Below, piece by piece: positions 1 to 9,300 of a stretch of 64,000 nucleotides of DNA; position 1 is the first letter of the stretch; every line of letters begins with the position of its first letter. The stretch comes from Ignavibacteriales bacterium (lineage in GTDB: Bacteria > Bacteroidota > Ignavibacteria > Ignavibacteriales > Ignavibacteriaceae), in contig CP054182.1 in the NCBI GenBank assembly GCA_015709675.1, forward strand, positions 971,448 to 1,035,447, written 5' to 3'. The notes beneath the pieces are model-generated. The model was not told the origin of the DNA. It saw nothing but the letters and a program-made list of their open reading frames with translations, and did no database searches. A program made the translations under genes and the position numbers.

Positions 1-608
1 GTAAGCATGGCAGAATTTTTGATAGATTCTGCAATTTGGTCTGGTGTAGTTGTTTGTGTTATTTTTTCATTGTACTTGTCAGAACCATAACTGAAATTAA
101 CGATGTACTCACAATGAATACCAAATTCATCAGAAACCTTCCATTCAGTACCTAAAATTCCCCGCACTCTTCCCTGATGCAGAATTCGCTTGCTTTCAGA
201 GTGTCTGTGACTGATATAATCTGGCGCAGCATCCTCAGTTAATGTTGTTTTATGGTAAAGATAAGCAAGACCGGCACCGGAATAGAGATGGACGGAAGTA
301 TGAGATTTTACTACCCAGATGTAGTCGGCACCCACACTAATGGAATAATCAGTTCCCCCGTGAAATCGGTTGCTTGGCTGTGTGGAATATTCAGCATCGT
401 TAATCTCAGCGTTTGGGCTTATAAACAAACGAAGCTGATCTGAATTCGCGAAAATTTTTTTAACGGCAATCTCACCGTTAAATTTGGTAAGCGTGAAATT
501 CTCGCCAATCCCGAATGAAATTGCATATTTGGGAGTAAAAACAGAATCCTGTGGAAAGCCGGAGCCGGCAAAAAGTAAGAGAGCACAAAATAGGAACAGA
601 GATTTCAT
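1..608 (-). CDS. Putative outer-membrane beta-barrel protein (C-terminus beyond window)
   Basis: The reading frame is open from an ATG at 608 down to the left edge (about 202 codons), so the C-terminus is missing. The start is supported by AGGAGG about 6 bases upstream. The N-terminus MKSLFLFCALLLFAGSGF is a typical Sec signal peptide, with likely cleavage near residue 20. The rest alternates short hydrophobic and polar strands, with GGTDYSISVGADYIW, VHLYSGAGLAYLY and VRGILGTEWKVSDEFGIHCEY, which fits strands of a small outer-membrane barrel of the OmpW/porin-like type. No specific family was recognised. It is an isolated gene transcribed away from the repeat array at 848-1660. Being a real exported protein is well supported; the barrel assignment is inferred from strand pattern only. 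Confidence 0.72.
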   Translation of the reverse strand, partial: MKSLFLFCALLLFAGSGFPQDSVFTPKYAISFGIGENFTLTKFNGEIAVKKIFANSDQLRLFISPNAEINDAEYSTQPSNRFHGGTDYSISVGADYIWVVKSHTSVHLYSGAGLAYLYHKTTLTEDAAPDYISHRHSESKRILHQGRVRGILGTEWKVSDEFGIHCEYIVNFSYGSDKYNEKITQTTTPDQIAESIKNSAML

Positions 609-699
609 AAATCCTCCTGACGGTATAATACGGGACAGTTATTTGCCCAATTGTGTTTGAAAATTAGGCAGAATTTAATCTAATGTCAAGAGGGGGCAG

Positions 700-847
700 T
701 TACAACTTATGATAACGGATTAAACGGATTATGGGATTACGCGGATTGAATTGTGATAAATCTTGTGAACAGTAATAATTCAGCAATTTTGTCACAAATT
801 TAACGAATGAACACGAATCATAATTACGGATTTATGGGATTCAAAAG
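700..847. repeat. Degenerate dispersed AT-rich repeat (GGATTA/ACGAAT type)
   Basis: This short stretch before the family A array contains partial words such as AACGGATTAAACGGATTA, ACGAATGAACACGAAT and ACGGATTTATGGGATT. The same vocabulary (CACGAATT, CACGGATTTT) returns at 11575-11750, suggesting decayed copies of one dispersed intergenic repeat. No gene is visible. Confidence 0.5.
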
Positions 848-1660
848 TAGGGACAACTCGTGAGTTGTCCTATCGTCGAACAAGTTTTTCTGTACGGTGA
901 TTTACATTTGCTTGGTTAGGACAGGTCGCGACCTGTCCCTACGGAAAACAATATAAAAGGAAAATTTGGTAGGGACAACTCGTGAGTTGTCCTATCGTCG
1001 AATAAGTTTTCTCTGTACGGTGGTTTGCGTTTACTTGGTTAGGACAGGTCGCAACCTGTCCCTACGGAAAACAATATCGAATCAAAAATTGGTAGGGACA
1101 GCTCGTGAGCTATCCTATCGTCGAATAAGTTTTTTCTGTGGGGTGAATTACATTTGCTTGGTTAGGACAGGTCGCAACCTGTCCCTACGGAAAACAATAT
1201 CAAATCAAAAATTGGCAGGGACAGCTCGTGAGCTGTCCTATCGTCGGATAAGTTTTTTCTGTGGGGTGAATTACATTTGCTTGGTTAGGACAGGTCGCGA
1301 CCTGTCCCTACGGAAAACAATATCGAATCAAAAATTGGTAGGGACAGCTCGTGAGCTATCCTATCGTCGGATAAGTTTTTTCTGTGGGGTGAATTACATT
1401 TGCTTGGTTAGGACAGGTCGCGACCTGTCCCTACGGAAAACAATATCAAATCAAAAATTTGTAGGGACAACTCGTGAGTTGTCCTATCGTCGAACAAGTT
1501 TTTTTGTGCTTGGTTAGGACAGGTCTCGACCTGTCCCTACGGAAAACAATATCAAATCAAAAATTGGTAGGGACAGCTCGTGAGTTGTCCTATCGTTGAA
1601 TAAGTTTTTCTGTAGGGCGAATTACATTTGCTTGGTTAGGACAGGCCGCGACCTGTCCCA
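848..1660. repeat. Family A palindromic tandem array, 123-bp unit, 7 copies
   Basis: Seven units begin near 848, 970, 1093, 1216, 1339, 1462 and 1568 (steps 122, 123, 123, 123, 123, 106). Each unit holds two palindromes: one with arms GGACAACTC/GAGTTGTCC or GGACAGCTC/GAGCTGTCC around GT, and about 75 bases later one with arms GGACAGGTC/GACCTGTCC. They are joined by conserved text (ATCGTCG.A.AAGTTTTT and TTACATTTGCTTGGTTAGG). Because 123 is divisible by 3, a long repetitive reading frame crosses the array, but it has no ribosome site and is very likely not a gene. Single degraded copies of the second palindrome occur near 6165-6188 and 39770-39850. Confidence 0.95.
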
Positions 1661-1692
1661 ACATTTGGGTGAGATGGCTCGTGACCCCGTCC

Positions 1693-2604
1693 TTACGCTT
1701 TTCTTGCTTTGACTGAAATAATCATTGCAACCGACACTAATATTATGGCGGCTCCGGTCAGGATTTCAAAACTGATTACTTCATCAGCCAGAAGCCAGCC
1801 GAGGAATATGGCCACAACGGGATTTACATAGGCATACGTTGCCGTTTTAGGGGGACCGGCTTTCTCGAGCAGCCATATATATGCTGTATATCCAATCAGC
1901 GAACCAAAAAGTATCAGGTAGATAAGAGATAAGAATGATTTCAGCGACACGGTTTCCGGATTAAACAAAAAAGCATCTCCGGTAATCAGAGAGAAGAGAG
2001 TTAATAATACACCGCCGCCAAGCATCTGAAGCGCTACCGCAGTCAGTTTGGCTTTGGGGAATGAAAGGCGCGAGGTGATGACTGAGCCGTAAGCCCATGA
2101 TATGGTCGCGAAGATGAGAGCAAGAACTCCGAACGGATTGATGCTGTCAGCGCTGAAGCCGGTGGTGTTATATACCAGGTAAAGCAGGCCCGCGAATCCG
2201 GTTACCACTCCTATGACGGTGAGTTTGTCCGGTTTGGATTTGCTGCCCGTGAACATGGTGAAGACTACTATCCAGATGGGTACAGTTGAGATAAGCAGTG
2301 CCGTAAGGCCGGAAGGAACAAACTGCTCCGCCCAGACCACGCCTCCATTACCGCCGAGCAGGAGAAGTCCCCCCACTATAAAGCCTGAGCGGATATGGTC
2401 TTTAGTAATCTTTTCCGGTTCTTTTGAACGGAATTTCTCAAACAGCAGCAGGATGCCGCCGGCAAGCAGAAAGCGGAAGCCGGCCATCAGGAAAGGGGGC
2501 ATGGTTTCTATAACAAAGCGGATAGCAAGATAGGTTGAGCCCCAGATCAGATAGACGCTGGCAAAGGCAGTGATTATTTTCACCCGGAGGGATGAGTCAG
2601 TCAA
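1693..2604 (-). CDS. EamA/DMT-family transporter
   Basis: A 303-residue integral membrane protein of the drug/metabolite transporter superfamily (EamA, RhaT/YedA-like), which usually exports amino acids or other metabolites across the inner membrane; the substrate cannot be told from sequence. It shows the family's two-domain build of about ten hydrophobic segments, with the hallmark N-terminal YLIWGSTYLAIRFVIETMPPFLMAGFRFLLAG and a second EamA half containing AYIWLLEKAGPPKTATYAYVNPVVAIFLGWL (each described here only in part). The start is a TTG at 2604: the first membrane segment begins right after it and no ATG precedes it; the next ATG falls inside that segment. No strong Shine-Dalgarno is visible. 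It stands alone, ending about 30 bases from the family A array. Confidence 0.9.
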   Translation of the reverse strand: MTDSSLRVKIITAFASVYLIWGSTYLAIRFVIETMPPFLMAGFRFLLAGGILLLFEKFRSKEPEKITKDHIRSGFIVGGLLLLGGNGGVVWAEQFVPSGLTALLISTVPIWIVVFTMFTGSKSKPDKLTVIGVVTGFAGLLYLVYNTTGFSADSINPFGVLALIFATISWAYGSVITSRLSFPKAKLTAVALQMLGGGVLLTLFSLITGDAFLFNPETVSLKSFLSLIYLILFGSLIGYTAYIWLLEKAGPPKTATYAYVNPVVAIFLGWLLADEVISFEILTGAAIILVSVAMIISVKARKA

Positions 2605-2737
2605 TTGCGGAATCTTTCAAAAGATAAACTGTAAAGATACGACCAGGTGCGGCAACTGCGGACAGAATATGATAAACGGTCATTGTAACAGGCGGCAGCA
2701 TCTTATCCGGGGAGGAAATACGGTATTTGCGTATATA

Positions 2738-3448
2738 TTACTTTAACAGGAGAAATGAACTGAAACCGGCGTATTTGAGTCCTCCCAGATTAAGGAAGAC
2801 GTTAATTTCATGCCGGGTTTTGGTAATCATATCTTTATGGTTCTTCTGTTCTTCTTTGGTCATCTTGCCCAGCCGCCGGTTGAGCGCGCGTTCAGTTTCC
2901 TTGTAATATTCTTTCAGGGTGTTATCCAGAGATTTTACCGCCTTCACTTTAAACCCCTCCCCCTTATATATCATACTGAGGGAATCGGCTGAAAGGACGT
3001 CCATATTATTTGCGGAAAATACGCTCTTCAGAAACGGCGGAATATCCCCCTTAATGGAAGTCATTTCGCCGGGGCAGAAAACACCTTCGGATTTAAGCAC
3101 ACGGTATATTTCTTTAAGAATCTTTTTCCTGTCCGTGCGTGAAACCGTCCCTTGCGCGAAGACCAGGTCAAAAGATCCGTCAGGGAAATCAAGAGCTCCG
3201 TACTCAGAAAAGCGGATCTTAATATGATCGCTGCCCGAAAGCATCAGGCGGGCATTCACAAGAAGCTCTTCGCTGTCAGTGATAATTTGAATGGAGGTGC
3301 ATCCTTCCTCAAGAAGAGCAAAGGCTACTTTTTCGGCACCGGAACCGATAATGAGTACGTTTCTCCCCTGAACCGGGATGTTGCGCGTTAGAAAATGAAG
3401 CTGGTCGTCTAATCCTGGCAGAAGAATTCCGCTGTATTCAGCAGGCAT
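2738..3448 (-). CDS. SAM-dependent class I methyltransferase
   Basis: A 236-residue soluble protein with a Rossmann-type methyltransferase core of the Methyltransf_11 kind. The motif I glycine loop is NVLIIGSGAEKVAFALLEEG (residues about 29-48), the acidic residue ending strand 2 is in IQIITDSEEL, motif II-like DFPDGSFDLVFAQG (near 91-104) follows, and RVLKSEGVFCPGE is the usual post-II segment. The C-terminal third is charged and helical (KEYYKETERALNRRLGKMT). The substrate is unknown. The start at 3448 is supported by AAAGGAAT about 10 bases upstream. It is on the strand opposite to the barrel gene at 3555, so the two are divergently transcribed from about 105 bases. Confidence 0.82.
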   Translation of the reverse strand: MPAEYSGILLPGLDDQLHFLTRNIPVQGRNVLIIGSGAEKVAFALLEEGCTSIQIITDSEELLVNARLMLSGSDHIKIRFSEYGALDFPDGSFDLVFAQGTVSRTDRKKILKEIYRVLKSEGVFCPGEMTSIKGDIPPFLKSVFSANNMDVLSADSLSMIYKGEGFKVKAVKSLDNTLKEYYKETERALNRRLGKMTKEEQKNHKDMITKTRHEINVFLNLGGLKYAGFSSFLLLK

Positions 3449-3554
3449 GGCTGAGAGTTATTCCTTTCAGAGTTTAGGGTAAATGATTAATTTTGCTTTT
3501 AATAATATAATTCAACTTCTTCATCTGTAAAAAAGGTAAATTCATCCAAAACGT

Positions 3555-5570
3555 ATGAGGGAAACCCCTGTTGCCATCCGATTTTTGGCGATATCTGCCC
3601 TGATTTTCTCACTGTGCTCTTCCGGCTATGGCGGAGATATCATCCTGATGAGGGACTCGGCAGTAACAACCATACAAAATCCCTCTGCTGATACGGTTTT
3701 TACCAATGTTCAGTCAGCGGGGCAGGATACGCTCCCTCCTCAGATCAGAGTGAAGCCGGAAGTTCCGGTCAGACCGCTAAACGCAGGGGCTGATTTTATT
3801 AATACGGAAGAAATTCACTTTCTTAACAGCAGAACCGCCTCAGGAATTTTTGGCGCCCGGTGGGGTACGGTGCTGCACAGTTTCGGGACTCCCGTACTGA
3901 ACAGTATTATTTCAGCAGGAGGCAGCTTTCCCGGTCAGACGGCAATTCTGACCAACGGTTTTGAGATGAATGATAACCGTGTTTCTGGTTTTGATCTGCC
4001 CGTGGTGCTGCATGAAGAGATTGACTCTCTGGAATATATATCACTGCCGCGGTCATTCCTTTACGGAACCGATAATGCCTCGGCGGCCTTTAATATCCTG
4101 CGCAAGGGGCGCGTTTCACCGCTGCCGATGACCAAAATCCGGTACTATGAGGGACCATACGGAGAAGCGATGGTTGATGCGCAGTTCAACAAATTGTTCT
4201 ATAACCGCGTTAACTTCACTCTGGATATCATGAACCGGAAAAATGATGACCGTTTCAGAAACAGTTCGGGCAGTATCTGGGCGGGAAGAGCATCAGCAGA
4301 ATATCTTTTCTCAGACAAATGGAATGCCGGCATCAACTATTTTTATGCAAAGAGCAATGTAAATAATAATCTGGGGGTGAATGCTGACTCAGTTAAAACA
4401 TACGCCTCAAATTTTGAAGAAGAACTCTATGACGAACTGAGCGCTCCGGTTAATGATTATTATCTTTATGAAAAAACAACCAGGCATCAGACAGAAATTG
4501 TGCTGAGAGGAAAGCCGCGGGAGGGGTTATATACAACGGTCCAGTTATACGGGAAATCCTATCTGCGCGAGCACCGCGATGAAGTAATAACAAACTCACC
4601 AATGCTTACGATAGATTTTATTGAACAAAGAAGCGGTGTTCATATAAGGCAGGAGGCGGAATTTGGTCAGGCGCTGGCAAAACTGAGCTGGAGGTATGAA
4701 GAAGCCACAGCCAATATGGAAAATATACGGGTACACCCGGCAATCAGATTTGCACTGCCGGATTATTTTTTGGATGAAAAGTGGAACATCTTTACCGGTG
4801 AACTTAGCTATGAGCTAATCACAGGACTCCGTGCGGGAGTATATGCCAAGATGAATACCTCCGGATTTAACAACAAGCAGGGTTTCGGAGCTGAGCTTGA
4901 GTATATATCAGGCGGGTTAAGCATCTATGCGGGAACCTCACGTTACGGACAGTCGGCACGGTTCTGGGGTGCTCCATCGGTACCAATTGAGCGGCTGATG
5001 ACGGAACTGAGGATAGTATGGAAAGGGGCGGATTTTGGACTGCGCGCAAGCGGGTATCTGCTCGGCAACGATGTTCAGCAGAGTACTGTTATTCCGCTTG
5101 ATACCACAGTCAGGGCGCTGACATCTGACTTTATCGGTGAAAGTATGTCCGGCGGCAGTTTTTCCGGCTGGATGAAGCAGGGGATAATTCTTGCCGAAGC
5201 ATCGGTTTCATTTAAGAACGGTAATGCGGCACTTACAACCGATCCTCTGATTGACGGCAGAGCCGGTATATATTATAACGATGTTTTATTTGACTCTTCA
5301 CTGGTGCTCAAAACCGGATTTGCGGTAAAGTACCGTTCTGCTTACCGTTCAAAGAAATACTCACCCGCTTTTGGCAGTTATATATTTGCGCCGGAGGAAA
5401 CCCCCTCGGCATTCACACTCGATTTCTTTACAGCGGGTAAAGTCGGGGAGAACGCTACGGTATTTTTCCTGTGGGAAAATCTGCTGGATGAAAAGTATTA
5501 TCAGATGTATCTTTACCCGATGCCGGCAAGGGGAATTGTCTTTGGCATTGACTGGGAAATGTTTAATTAG
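3555..5570 (+). CDS. TonB-dependent-receptor-like outer-membrane barrel protein
   Basis: A 671-residue protein with signal peptide MRETPVAIRFLAISALIFSL. Residues about 75-200 look like a receptor plug: an LNSRTASGIFGARWGTV start, GQTAILTNGFEMNDNRVSGFD (a plug-like segment naming a ligand loop), and EEIDSLEYISLPRSFLYGTDNASAAFNIL, matching the usual 'IE V+ G P S A L YG S AAGGVIN' pattern of TonB-dependent receptors. The remainder is a long series of alternating strands ending in GIVFGIDWEMFN, where the terminal aromatic fits insertion by the BAM machinery. No TonB box or carboxypeptidase-like leader domain was recognised, so it may be a TonB-independent relative. The gene is followed after 46 bases by rpiB on the same strand, but the two functions are unrelated. 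Confidence 0.7.
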   Translation: MRETPVAIRFLAISALIFSLCSSGYGGDIILMRDSAVTTIQNPSADTVFTNVQSAGQDTLPPQIRVKPEVPVRPLNAGADFINTEEIHFLNSRTASGIFGARWGTVLHSFGTPVLNSIISAGGSFPGQTAILTNGFEMNDNRVSGFDLPVVLHEEIDSLEYISLPRSFLYGTDNASAAFNILRKGRVSPLPMTKIRYYEGPYGEAMVDAQFNKLFYNRVNFTLDIMNRKNDDRFRNSSGSIWAGRASAEYLFSDKWNAGINYFYAKSNVNNNLGVNADSVKTYASNFEEELYDELSAPVNDYYLYEKTTRHQTEIVLRGKPREGLYTTVQLYGKSYLREHRDEVITNSPMLTIDFIEQRSGVHIRQEAEFGQALAKLSWRYEEATANMENIRVHPAIRFALPDYFLDEKWNIFTGELSYELITGLRAGVYAKMNTSGFNNKQGFGAELEYISGGLSIYAGTSRYGQSARFWGAPSVPIERLMTELRIVWKGADFGLRASGYLLGNDVQQSTVIPLDTTVRALTSDFIGESMSGGSFSGWMKQGIILAEASVSFKNGNAALTTDPLIDGRAGIYYNDVLFDSSLVLKTGFAVKYRSAYRSKKYSPAFGSYIFAPEETPSAFTLDFFTAGKVGENATVFFLWENLLDEKYYQMYLYPMPARGIVFGIDWEMFN

Positions 5571-5616
5571 AATTTACAGTGTGAAAAAAAACTATTTATA
5601 TAAAAGGAATTATTGA

Positions 5617-6063
5617 ATGAAGCTGGCAATAGGAGCAGATCACGCAGGATTTGAATTAAAAGAACTTCTGAGGGAGTATCTTGCGGCAAAGGGAGTAACC
5701 GTGATTGACAAAGGAAATACGGTTTATGAAAAGAATGATGACTATCCTGATTATGCAAAAGCGGTCTGTTTTGCAGTGAAACAAGGCGAAGCTGACCGGG
5801 GCATTATTATCTGCGGAAGCGGAGTTGGCGCCTGCATGACTGCCAACAAGGTAAAGGGAATACGCGCGTGTCTGTGCCATGATACCTATTCAGCGCGGCA
5901 GGGGGTTGAGCATGATGCAATGAATGTGCTCTGCCTTGGAGCGCGCATTGTGGGCTCTGCTCTTGCAAAAGAACTGGTTGATGCGTTTCTTTCGGTTGAG
6001 TTCAGCAATGAAGAGCGTCATGTGAGACGGCTGAATAAACTGAAAGAACTGGAGAATAATTAG
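5617..6063 (+). CDS. rpiB: Ribose 5-phosphate isomerase B
   Basis: RpiB interconverts ribose 5-phosphate and ribulose 5-phosphate in the non-oxidative pentose phosphate pathway. The 148-residue length is normal for RpiB/LacA/LacB proteins. Visible hallmarks are GADHAGF with Asp8 and His9, [15 protein letters not shown] with the catalytic Cys66, and [12 protein letters not shown] with His99, equivalent to the phosphate/ring-opening histidine. The Shine-Dalgarno AAAGGAAT lies just before the ATG. The gene may be co-transcribed with the barrel gene ending at 5570. The LacAB alternative is unlikely for a single-subunit gene. Confidence 0.95.
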   Translation: MKLAIGADHAGFELKELLREYLAAKGVTVIDKGNTVYEKNDDYPDYAKAVCFAVKQGEADRGIIICGSGVGACMTANKVKGIRACLCHDTYSARQGVEHDAMNVLCLGARIVGSALAKELVDAFLSVEFSNEERHVRRLNKLKELENN

Positions 6064-6336
6064 CAGTTAGGAATTAGTAATTAGTAATGGGGAGAACGAA
6101 CAATTTACAATGTACTGTGTCCACGTTAAGGGGTTTGCGTCAGAGTTTAATTGGTTTTTGCGCAGGGAGAGGCCGCGACCTGTCCCTAACTTTATTTGAT
6201 CCGCAGCAGCAGATTGCTTCATTCTGAATTAAACATTCTGATGCAGGTCTTGAACAATTGTTGTGAAAAAAATATTGTAAAGTATAACAAGACGGACTCT
6301 GAACCGTCTAAAAACAAACTGTATTACGGAGTTTAT
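6064..6336. other. Intergenic region with decayed repeats
   Basis: After rpiB come GGAATTAGTAATTAGTAAT simple-repeat text and, at about 6165-6188, a damaged family A palindrome (AGGGAGAGGCCGCGACCTGTCCCT). The reading frame of the next gene is open here back to about 6196 but the DNA looks like intergenic repeat remnants, not coding sequence. Confidence 0.6.
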
Positions 6337-9300
6337 TTGAATTTTTTAAAAACGGGTCTTTTTACCCTTTTTCTCATCTCTGTCTTTGCGGATGTGCTTT
6401 CCTCCCAATCACAGACAGACCTTGCCTGGCAGGCATTCATTAAAAACGACCGCACGGAAGCGCTGCGGCTTTTAAATGAAGCTGTCGTAAAGGACAGCAC
6501 TGATAAGCGTGCTCTTCTTGCTCTCTCTCTTTTTTACTCAACCCAGAAGAATGAAGAAAAATACCGGGAGTATTTTCTCCGCTTTTTACGGCATGAACCG
6601 GCACCCCATCCGTATATATATGCCCAATGGCTTGAACCGGCCATGTATGAGGGGATAAAAAACTCCAAAGAAGTGCGTGACTTATATGAGTGGCTGGTTG
6701 AAAATCCGGATCCGCAGGGGCTGCTTAAGGTAATGGCCAACGGGCAGCTAGGTGATTATTACCAGCGCGTGCAGAATTTTGAAGAAGCAAATAAACATTA
6801 CTCCGGTATCGGCTCTGTTGATCAGTGGATGGTGACCGGACCGTTTGATAATATCTCCGCCTCAGGATATGACCGTGTTTTTCCGCCGGAGACTGAATAT
6901 AATCCGGCAGGTACTTACAGCGGAAAAAACGGTGTGCCTGTTTACTGGTTTAAGAACAGTGAAGTCCGTTCTGATAAATGGGTTGATTTCACCCGTTATT
7001 TTGACAGAACGGAAGCAGTCTATTATGCAAACACTTTTGTTTATTCTGACAAAGAACAGAAAGTGCAGATGCGTATCGGCACATCCGGTTCTCTCCGATT
7101 CTTCTTGAATGACAAACTGGTCATTGATGTGTTTGATGAAAACAACAATGATGCCGATACCTACATGGCTGAAACCACCCTGCAAAAAGGTTGGAACCGT
7201 CTTCTGGTCAAATGCGGATACTCAGTATTAGACCGCTGTAACTTTCTTTTCAGGATTACCGATGCATCGGGAAATCTGATCAGCGGACTGAAATATTCAA
7301 CTGAGAAGCAGAAGTATAATGCCAAATCAAAAGCCGCTGTAACTCCGGTGACCTGCTTTGCGATTGACTATTTCAAAGACCGCATCAGGGAGAATCCTGA
7401 ACACTACGAAAATTATTTTCTTCTTGCCAATGCCTATCTGCGCAATGATATGGCGTATCAGGCAGAGGTCACGCTGCGGCCATTGGTGAAATCGCTGACG
7501 CCTTTTTCTATGCTTAACTTCAAGATGCTTGAAGTATTCGCGCGCAGCCAGAAATCAATGAATCTGGAAATGACTTTTGATTATCTGTATGCAAGCGACC
7601 CGCAGTATCCGGATGTTTTGATATATAAGGCAAATGAAGCAGCCGGCAACGAAGACATGGATCAGTTTGAATCAATCTTGCAGAAGGTTGCAGAACTGCT
7701 TCCAGACAGTCCGGAGCTTTACGAACTGCGCACCCTGCTTTATTCAAAAAAGGGACAACAGGAAAAACTGCTTGAAACCATAGAAGAAGCAGCGGTAAAA
7801 TTCCCCGATATGTTCACGTTTCAGTATTACAAAGCGCTTTTTGCCATAAACCGGAACCAGAATTTTGACGAGGCAATACGGATTTTTAAGAAGTATATAC
7901 TAACAGCGTATGATCTGGCGCCCGTGAATCAGCTGGCAGGATATTTCCTGCAGTCGGGTGATATAGCTTCATGGGAGAAAACACTTGCCGGATTTGCTGA
8001 ACAGAGCAAGGCAAGCCCCGGTATTTATCTTGAACTGGGGAAAAAGTTTTTCGAAATGCGGGAATATCAAAAGTCGGCCGCGATGATAGAAAAGGGGCTT
8101 GCAATAGCTCCGATGAGCGCGGCACTGCTTGAAAAAGGAGGAGATGCATATCTGGAACTTGGTGATAAGAAAAAAGCCAAAGAATTCTACGCAAAGGCGC
8201 TGCTCTACTATCCCGGCAATTATGCCGTGCGTGAGAAACTGAGAGAACTTGACGGCAAAACTCCGCTGCTTTCACTGTTTCCCTCGTCTGATTATAAATC
8301 TCTGATTGCCGAGAGTGAATCGCCTTCGGGAGCAAACAGTTATATTCTTCTTAATGACCAGAAGCGCATTGTCTATAAATCTGGCGCATCCGAACTGTCA
8401 GGTGAAGTTCTCATCAGGGCAATAACCAGGCAGGGGATTGATCAGATAAAGGAGTATGTAATACCGTTTAATCCTTACACGGAAGATCTTACTGTTGAAA
8501 AAGCCGTGGTAGTAAAAAAAGACGGCTCTGAGGTAAAGGGAGACGTAAACTATAATCATGTGGTATTTAAATCCCTTGAGGCCGGTGAACATATTTATGT
8601 GAAGTGGAAAATAAAAAATCTTTACTCAGGACGGCTCTCCGATCAGTTCTGGGATGAGTTCGGATTTGAGCAGTATATACCCTCGAAACTGACGCGTTAC
8701 TCTCTTCTGTCGGAGGATAATTTTACTTTTTCCCATAAAACACAGTTTATGGAAGATAAGCCGGTCATTAAAAAGCTTGAGGGATTCACACTGTATGAAT
8801 GGACGCTGGAAAACGTACCCGGATTAAAACCGGAATCCGATATGCCCGCGCTTTCCGACGTGAATAAGCGGCTATATATATCATCAATCCCCGGCTGGGA
8901 CTATCTGGTTGAGTGGTACAAGGACCTTACCCGCAACAAAACCCGTATCACTTTTGAAATTGAGGAAACCGTTGCCGAACTGATGCCGGATCCGGAAAAG
9001 TTAAGCAAAGACCAGAAGATTGAAATTATCTATAATTTTATTACTGAGAACATCCGCTACAGCAGCGTTGCGTTCCGCCAGTCGGGTCTTATTCCGCAGG
9101 AAGCACGTGATGTGCTGGTGACCAGAATAGGGGACTGCAAAGATGTGGCAACCCTTTTTATCACGATGGCACGCGCGGCAGGTATTGAATCTTACTATGT
9201 CCTGATTAATACCAAGGATGAAGGATTTAATAAAAATGTTCTCCCGTCAATCGGGTTTAACCACGCGATCGTGGCGCTGGAATCAGAAAACGGATTAAAG

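Noticed and set aside
966-1517. A 183-codon repetitive frame across the family A array
   Set aside because: It exists because the repeat unit is 123 bases (41 codons). It has no ribosome site, its sequence follows the palindromes, and the period changes to 106 at the end. It is best explained as non-coding repeat DNA.
6196-6336. Upstream extension of the large transglutaminase protein
   Set aside because: The frame is open but overlaps a decayed repeat, lacks a ribosome site and would bury the signal peptide; the TTG at 6337 with GGAG is preferred.
7886-8335. Long antisense frames inside real genes, here and elsewhere
   Set aside because: These lie opposite strongly supported coding sequence and their translations show no family features.
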